Source of the DNA: Dehalococcoidia bacterium
Lineage (GTDB): Bacteria > Chloroflexota > Dehalococcoidia > Dehalococcoidales > JAUVZE01
NCBI GenBank assembly: GCA_004376435.1
Contig: SOJS01000111.1
Location: 1 to 9,143, forward strand
Direction: 5' to 3'
Length of the DNA: 9,143 nt
The notes beneath the pieces are model-generated. The model saw only the letters and a list, made by a program, of their open reading frames with translations. It had not been told where the DNA came from and did not search any database. The translations under genes were made by a program, and so were the position numbers. Positions 6,258 to 9,143 of this stretch are shown here, one piece after another (the stretch's first letter is position 1; each line of letters starts with the position of its first letter).

Positions 6258-6371
6258 TTAGCCCTGCCTCTGTTTATGCCTCGGGTTGGAACAGATAATC
6301 CTGACCACCCCCCGCCTTTTCACCACCTTGCACTTTTCACATCTAACTTTAACCGAAGCCCTTACTTTCAT
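6258..6371 (-). CDS. rpmJ: 50S ribosomal protein L36
   Basis: A 37-residue zinc-ribbon protein of the large subunit, read here directly on the minus strand because it is short. It starts MKVRASVKVRCEKCKVVKRR and ends RHKQRQG. Cys11, Cys14, Cys27 and His32 form the C-X2-C-X12-C-X4-H zinc site, so this is the zinc-binding (C+) paralogue. Length is exactly the usual 37 residues. ATG 6371 is preceded by AAGGGGG, which overlaps the infA TAA stop, with a 10-bp intergenic gap. The infA-rpmJ-rpsM order is standard. Stop is TAA. Confidence 0.97.
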   Translation of the reverse strand: MKVRASVKVRCEKCKVVKRRGVVRIICSNPRHKQRQG

Positions 6372-6381
6372 TGTAGCCCCC

Positions 6382-6600
6382 TTACTTAAAGCGATAGGTA
6401 ATTCTGCCCCGACTCAGGTCATAGGGAGAAAGCTCCACCAGCACCTTATCACCGGGTAAGATTTTAATATAATGTAGCCTTATCTTACCTGAAATATGAG
6501 CCAGCACCTTATGCCCGTTGGGCAGCTCAACGCGGAACATAGCGTTGGGCAGCGGCTCAACCACTATTCCCTCAACCTCAATCGCCTGCTTTTTAGCCAT
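6382..6600 (-). CDS. infA: Translation initiation factor IF-1
   Basis: Binds the 30S A-site during initiation and assists IF-2 and IF-3. The 72-residue length is exactly typical. It is a single S1-like OB fold: AIEVEGIVVEPLPNAMFRVEL (6-26), NGHKVLAHISGKIRLHYIKI (28-47), LPGDKVLVELSPYDLSRGRI (48-67), ending TYRFK. ATG 6600 follows the map stop by 11 bp; the upstream sequence (GAGAAG) is only a weak Shine-Dalgarno, weaker than those of the ribosomal protein genes downstream. The stop TAA forms part of the rpmJ ribosome binding site. Confidence 0.98.
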   Translation of the reverse strand: MAKKQAIEVEGIVVEPLPNAMFRVELPNGHKVLAHISGKIRLHYIKILPGDKVLVELSPYDLSRGRITYRFK

Positions 6601-6611
6601 AATTTTCTTCT

Positions 6612-7361
6612 CTATAAAATAGTAAGTATCTCCGCCTCATCATCAGTAATGGCAATGGTATGTTCAAAGTGGGCTGAAAGGCTGCCATCGGCAGTTGAAA
6701 CTGTCCATTTGTCATCACCAAGCCGGGTGCGCCAGTCACCTAAATTCACCATCGGCTCAAGGGCAAGGGTCATCCCCTTTTTCAGCACCGGTCCCGTGCC
6801 AGCTAAGCCAAAGTTTGGTATCTGGGGTTCTTCGTGCATCTGGCGGCCAATACCATGCCCGGTATACTGGCGCACCACTGAGAGATTCCTTGACTCAGCA
6901 TGATTTTGAATAGCCGCTGAAATATCCCCCAGTCTTGCCCCACCACGGGCGGCGGTAATGCCGGCCTCTAGCGCGCCTTCAGTAATTTCCACCAGCTCTC
7001 TGGCTAGTGGGCTAATCTGGCCGACAGCGACTGTTATGGCGGCATCACCGTGAAAATCCATAAAGATAGCCCCCAGGTCAAGGGATACAATATCGCCCTC
7101 TTTTAGGGTCCGCTCTCCGGGAATGCCGTGCACTATCTCATCATTTACGGAAACACAGAGATTAGCCGGAAAGCCACGGTATCCCTTAAATGATGGTCTG
7201 GCGCCCAGCCTCTTTAACTCGCGGGCAGCGGTAATGTCCAGCTCCCTGGTCTTTACCCCCGGCCTTATCTGCTCCTTTAGCATCTCCAGTACTCTAGCCA
7301 CAATCCTTCCTGCCTGCCGCATGGCGGCAATCTCCTCATCTGATTTAATAATTATACCCAT
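6612..7361 (-). CDS. map: Methionine aminopeptidase, type I
   Basis: Removes the initiator methionine from nascent proteins. It is a 249-residue pita-bread fold enzyme without N-terminal extension, hence type Ia-like. All five metal ligands are visible: Asp95 (SLDLGA), Asp106 (HGDAAIT), His169 (GHGIG), Glu202 (LEPM) and Glu233 (FEHT). Substrate-contact histidines His78 (EIVHGIP) and His176 (MHEEP) are also present. ATG 7361 gives the family-like start IIIKSDEEIAAMRQAG, but no clear Shine-Dalgarno is seen in the 20 bp between it and adk, and no alternative in-frame start lies upstream. The position between adk and infA is standard for many bacterial spc operons. Confidence 0.98.
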   Translation of the reverse strand: MGIIIKSDEEIAAMRQAGRIVARVLEMLKEQIRPGVKTRELDITAARELKRLGARPSFKGYRGFPANLCVSVNDEIVHGIPGERTLKEGDIVSLDLGAIFMDFHGDAAITVAVGQISPLARELVEITEGALEAGITAARGGARLGDISAAIQNHAESRNLSVVRQYTGHGIGRQMHEEPQIPNFGLAGTGPVLKKGMTLALEPMVNLGDWRTRLGDDKWTVSTADGSLSAHFEHTIAITDDEAEILTIL

Positions 7362-7381
7362 CTGGTAATCATTTTGCCACG

Positions 7382-8029
7382 TTAGCCACGGCTAAGAGCG
7401 GAAACTATCTTCTGGCTCACCTTAGCCACCCCTCCCTTGCCATCTATGGCCACTATTTTACCGACTCTATCGTAGTAGTCAACAAGGGGTGCCGTCTTAT
7501 CAAGATAGACCTCCAGCCGCTTTCTGACTGTCTGCTCCCTATCATCAGGACGCTGGTAGAGCTGGCCGCCACAGCGGTCACACCTGCCCTCTGCCTTGGG
7601 TGGGGAATCAGTGGCGTGATATGGCGTCTGGCAGTTACGGCAGACCCAGCGCCCGCTGAGCCTCTTTAGCAATTCCTCCTCAGGGACTTTAATATAGACC
7701 ACCTTATCTATAGCTTTATTCTTTTTGGCGAGGGCTTCATCCAGCGCCTTTGCCTGCTTGAGGTTTCGGGGAAAGCCGTCAAGGATTGCCCCAGACTCCT
7801 GACCAAGGACTGAGACATGCTCCAGAACCATCTGCATCGTTATCCTATCCGGGACTAGTTTCCCCTTCTCCATATATGATTTAACCTTCCTGCCTAACTC
7901 TGTCCCCCCCTCCGCCGCCTGCCGAAAGAGGTCACCGGTGGCAATGTGAGTCAGATTAAGCTCATTAGCCACAATAGCCGCCTGTGTTCCCTTGCCGGCG
8001 CCGGGGGCACCGAGAAAGATAATATACAC
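7382..8029 (-). CDS. adk: Adenylate kinase
   Basis: Catalyses ATP + AMP = 2 ADP in the cytosol. The 215-residue product is the long (with LID) bacterial form. The P-loop GAPGAGKGT is at 7-15, the AMP-binding segment THIATGDLFR at 27-36, DGFPRN at 84-89, and RPDD at 160-163. The LID (about 122-159) carries four cysteines, Cys130, Cys133, Cys150 and Cys153 (C-X2-C-X16-C-X2-C), a structural zinc site of the type known in Gram-positive adenylate kinases. The start codon is GTG, with AAGGG upstream overlapping the secY TAA stop; the gap to secY is 9 bp. The stop is TAA, 20 bp before map. Confidence 0.98.
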   Translation of the reverse strand: MYIIFLGAPGAGKGTQAAIVANELNLTHIATGDLFRQAAEGGTELGRKVKSYMEKGKLVPDRITMQMVLEHVSVLGQESGAILDGFPRNLKQAKALDEALAKKNKAIDKVVYIKVPEEELLKRLSGRWVCRNCQTPYHATDSPPKAEGRCDRCGGQLYQRPDDREQTVRKRLEVYLDKTAPLVDYYDRVGKIVAIDGKGGVAKVSQKIVSALSRG

Positions 8030-8038
8030 CTTTTACCC

Positions 8039-9143
8039 TTATTTAATAAAGCCTTCGTAGCGCCGCATTACTAGTTGTGCCTCAAGCTGCTTCATGGTAT
8101 CCAGGACAACGCCAACCACAATAAGCATACCCATGCTGGATAGCTGGATTACCTGAACATCGGTAATCTCTCGTGCCAGAAATGGCATTATCGCCACTGC
8201 CGCCAGAAAGAGAGCCCCGGCCCAGGTGATGTGCTTTATCACCCCGTCAAGATACTCCTTGGTATGTTTGCCGGGGCGAATGCCGGGGATAAAGCCTCCC
8301 TGCCGCTGGAGAACATTGGGCAAATCCTGCTGTTGAAAAACTATCATGGTATAGAAGAAGGCAAAGCCAACCACCAGCAGGAAGAAGAGACCCCAGTAGA
8401 ATAGACCCAGCGGTAGGGCGGCGCTGGGGCTAAATAGCTCCATAATCCAGTTGGCAAAGTTAGGCTCGGCGCCGACGGGGGCGGCAAAATAACTGGCTAT
8501 CATGCTGGGGAAGAGCACTAAAGACATGGCAAAGATGAGGGGAATCATGCCGGCAGTATTTACCCGCAGCGGGATATGGGTTGAGCCTGATTGCCGCATC
8601 ATACGACCGCCGCGAATTACACTGCGGGCATACTGCACCGGAATGCGGCGGTGCGCCTCGGTAAAGATGACTATTACCATAATAGTAACCAGGGCGATGA
8701 TAATATACATTGCTAAACCGCTGAAGTTCTCCTTGGCTAGAAAACCCTGCCCGATAAGCTCGGGTAAGCCAGCCACGATGCCGCCAAAAATTATGATGGA
8801 TATACCATTGCCAATGCCGTATTCAGTAATAAGCTCACCCAGCCAGACGCAGAACATGGTGCCGGCGACCATTGTTAGCACCATGGCTACTATTGACAGT
8901 GGTGTAGTACTGGCGATAATATTCTGCTGCTGGAGAAAAACCAGCTGTCCGTAACCCTGCAGGGCAGCTAGGGGCACTACCAGCCAGTGGGTGATGAGGT
9001 TAATGCGGTGCCTGCCTGTCTCCCCCTCCCGGGAGATAGCCTGCAATCTTGGGATAACCGGCACCAGCAGCATCATAATAATTGAAGACGTTATATAGGG
9101 GTAGACCCCCATCGCCGCCACACTGAAGTTCCTCATGGCACCG
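8039..9143 (-). CDS. secY: Protein translocase subunit SecY, partial (N-terminus beyond window)
   Basis: Channel-forming subunit of the SecYEG translocon in the cytoplasmic membrane. The frame is open to the right edge, with codons for Gly-Ala preceding Met 9136. In SecY this site is the internal (G)A-x-RNFSVxAxGxxPYITSS segment of TM2, so Met 9136 is not the start and roughly 60-70 residues (TM1 and the plug) lie outside. Nine hydrophobic segments follow, counted from Met 9136: about 6-30, 48-68, 80-103, 111-127, 141-158, 195-215, 243-267, 303-322 and 328-346. Conserved elements are GNGISIIIFGGIVAGLP (109-125), the cytosolic loop RRIPVQYA (163-170), the FIPGIRPGK loop (282-290) before the last two helices, and the C-terminus MRRYEGFIK. 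Stop is TAA, 9 bp before adk. Confidence 0.97.
   Translation of the reverse strand, partial: GAMRNFSVAAMGVYPYITSSIIMMLLVPVIPRLQAISREGETGRHRINLITHWLVVPLAALQGYGQLVFLQQQNIIASTTPLSIVAMVLTMVAGTMFCVWLGELITEYGIGNGISIIIFGGIVAGLPELIGQGFLAKENFSGLAMYIIIALVTIMVIVIFTEAHRRIPVQYARSVIRGGRMMRQSGSTHIPLRVNTAGMIPLIFAMSLVLFPSMIASYFAAPVGAEPNFANWIMELFSPSAALPLGLFYWGLFFLLVVGFAFFYTMIVFQQQDLPNVLQRQGGFIPGIRPGKHTKEYLDGVIKHITWAGALFLAAVAIMPFLAREITDVQVIQLSSMGMLIVVGVVLDTMKQLEAQLVMRRYEGFIK

Noticed and set aside
8502..8954. 150-codon open frame on the plus strand inside secY
   Set aside because: It is antisense to conserved SecY transmembrane coding sequence. The Met/Ile/Pro-rich translation is what reversed membrane-protein codons produce.
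9134..9136. ATG as the start of secY
   Set aside because: It lies within the conserved second transmembrane segment, and the reading frame stays open to the window edge, so the gene is cut by the edge and not shortened.
1..9143. CRISPR array, insertion sequence, tRNA or phage/defence system
   Set aside because: Nearly every base is accounted for by recognised housekeeping genes with intact motifs. No direct-repeat array, transposase, cloverleaf or foreign-looking segment was seen.

Overview
This window is almost entirely housekeeping sequence. On the minus strand it carries the downstream part of a bacterial spc/alpha ribosomal-protein operon. In the direction of transcription (right to left) the order is secY (5' end beyond the window) - adk - map - infA - rpmJ - rpsM - rpsK - rpsD - rpoA - rplQ - truA - rplM - rpsI. 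On the plus strand at the left end are two convergent genes: a phosphoglucomutase/phosphomannomutase-family enzyme, and a small cupin resembling the C-terminal part of type II mannose-6-phosphate isomerases.

Layout. Positions 1-69 are non-coding and hold a perfect 13-bp C/G-rich hairpin followed by further G-runs that end at the TTG start of the sugar phosphomutase (70-1497). The cupin follows after 15 bp (1513-1866). Only 16 bp separate it from the end of the convergent ribosomal operon (1883 to the right edge). Within that operon, gaps never exceed 29 bp. Several genes abut or overlap: rpoA/rplQ by 11 bp, truA/rplM by 4 bp, and rplM/rpsI with no gap. This points to one co-transcribed and partly translationally coupled unit. 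No gene-free stretch longer than about 70 bp is present.

How the genes work together. The operon supplies the translocon core (SecY), adenylate kinase, N-terminal methionine processing (Map), translation initiation factor IF-1, six ribosomal proteins of both subunits in the central block and its flank (L36, S13, S11, S4, L17, plus L13 and S9 at the end), the RNA polymerase alpha subunit, and tRNA pseudouridine synthase TruA. The plus-strand pair suggests hexose-phosphate interconversion (glucose or mannose branch), but the substrate cannot be read from sequence.

Organism. The order is clearly bacterial. Moderate G+C, Cys-containing (zinc-binding) forms of L36, S4 and adenylate kinase, the rplQ-truA-rplM-rpsI tail, and the adjacent phosphomutase/cupin pair would fit Chloroflexota, possibly class Dehalococcoidia. 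This is inference from recalled gene order and protein style, not a database result. No mobile element, CRISPR, phage, defence or secondary-metabolite signal was found. The least ordinary feature is the hairpin/G-run leader of the phosphomutase gene.
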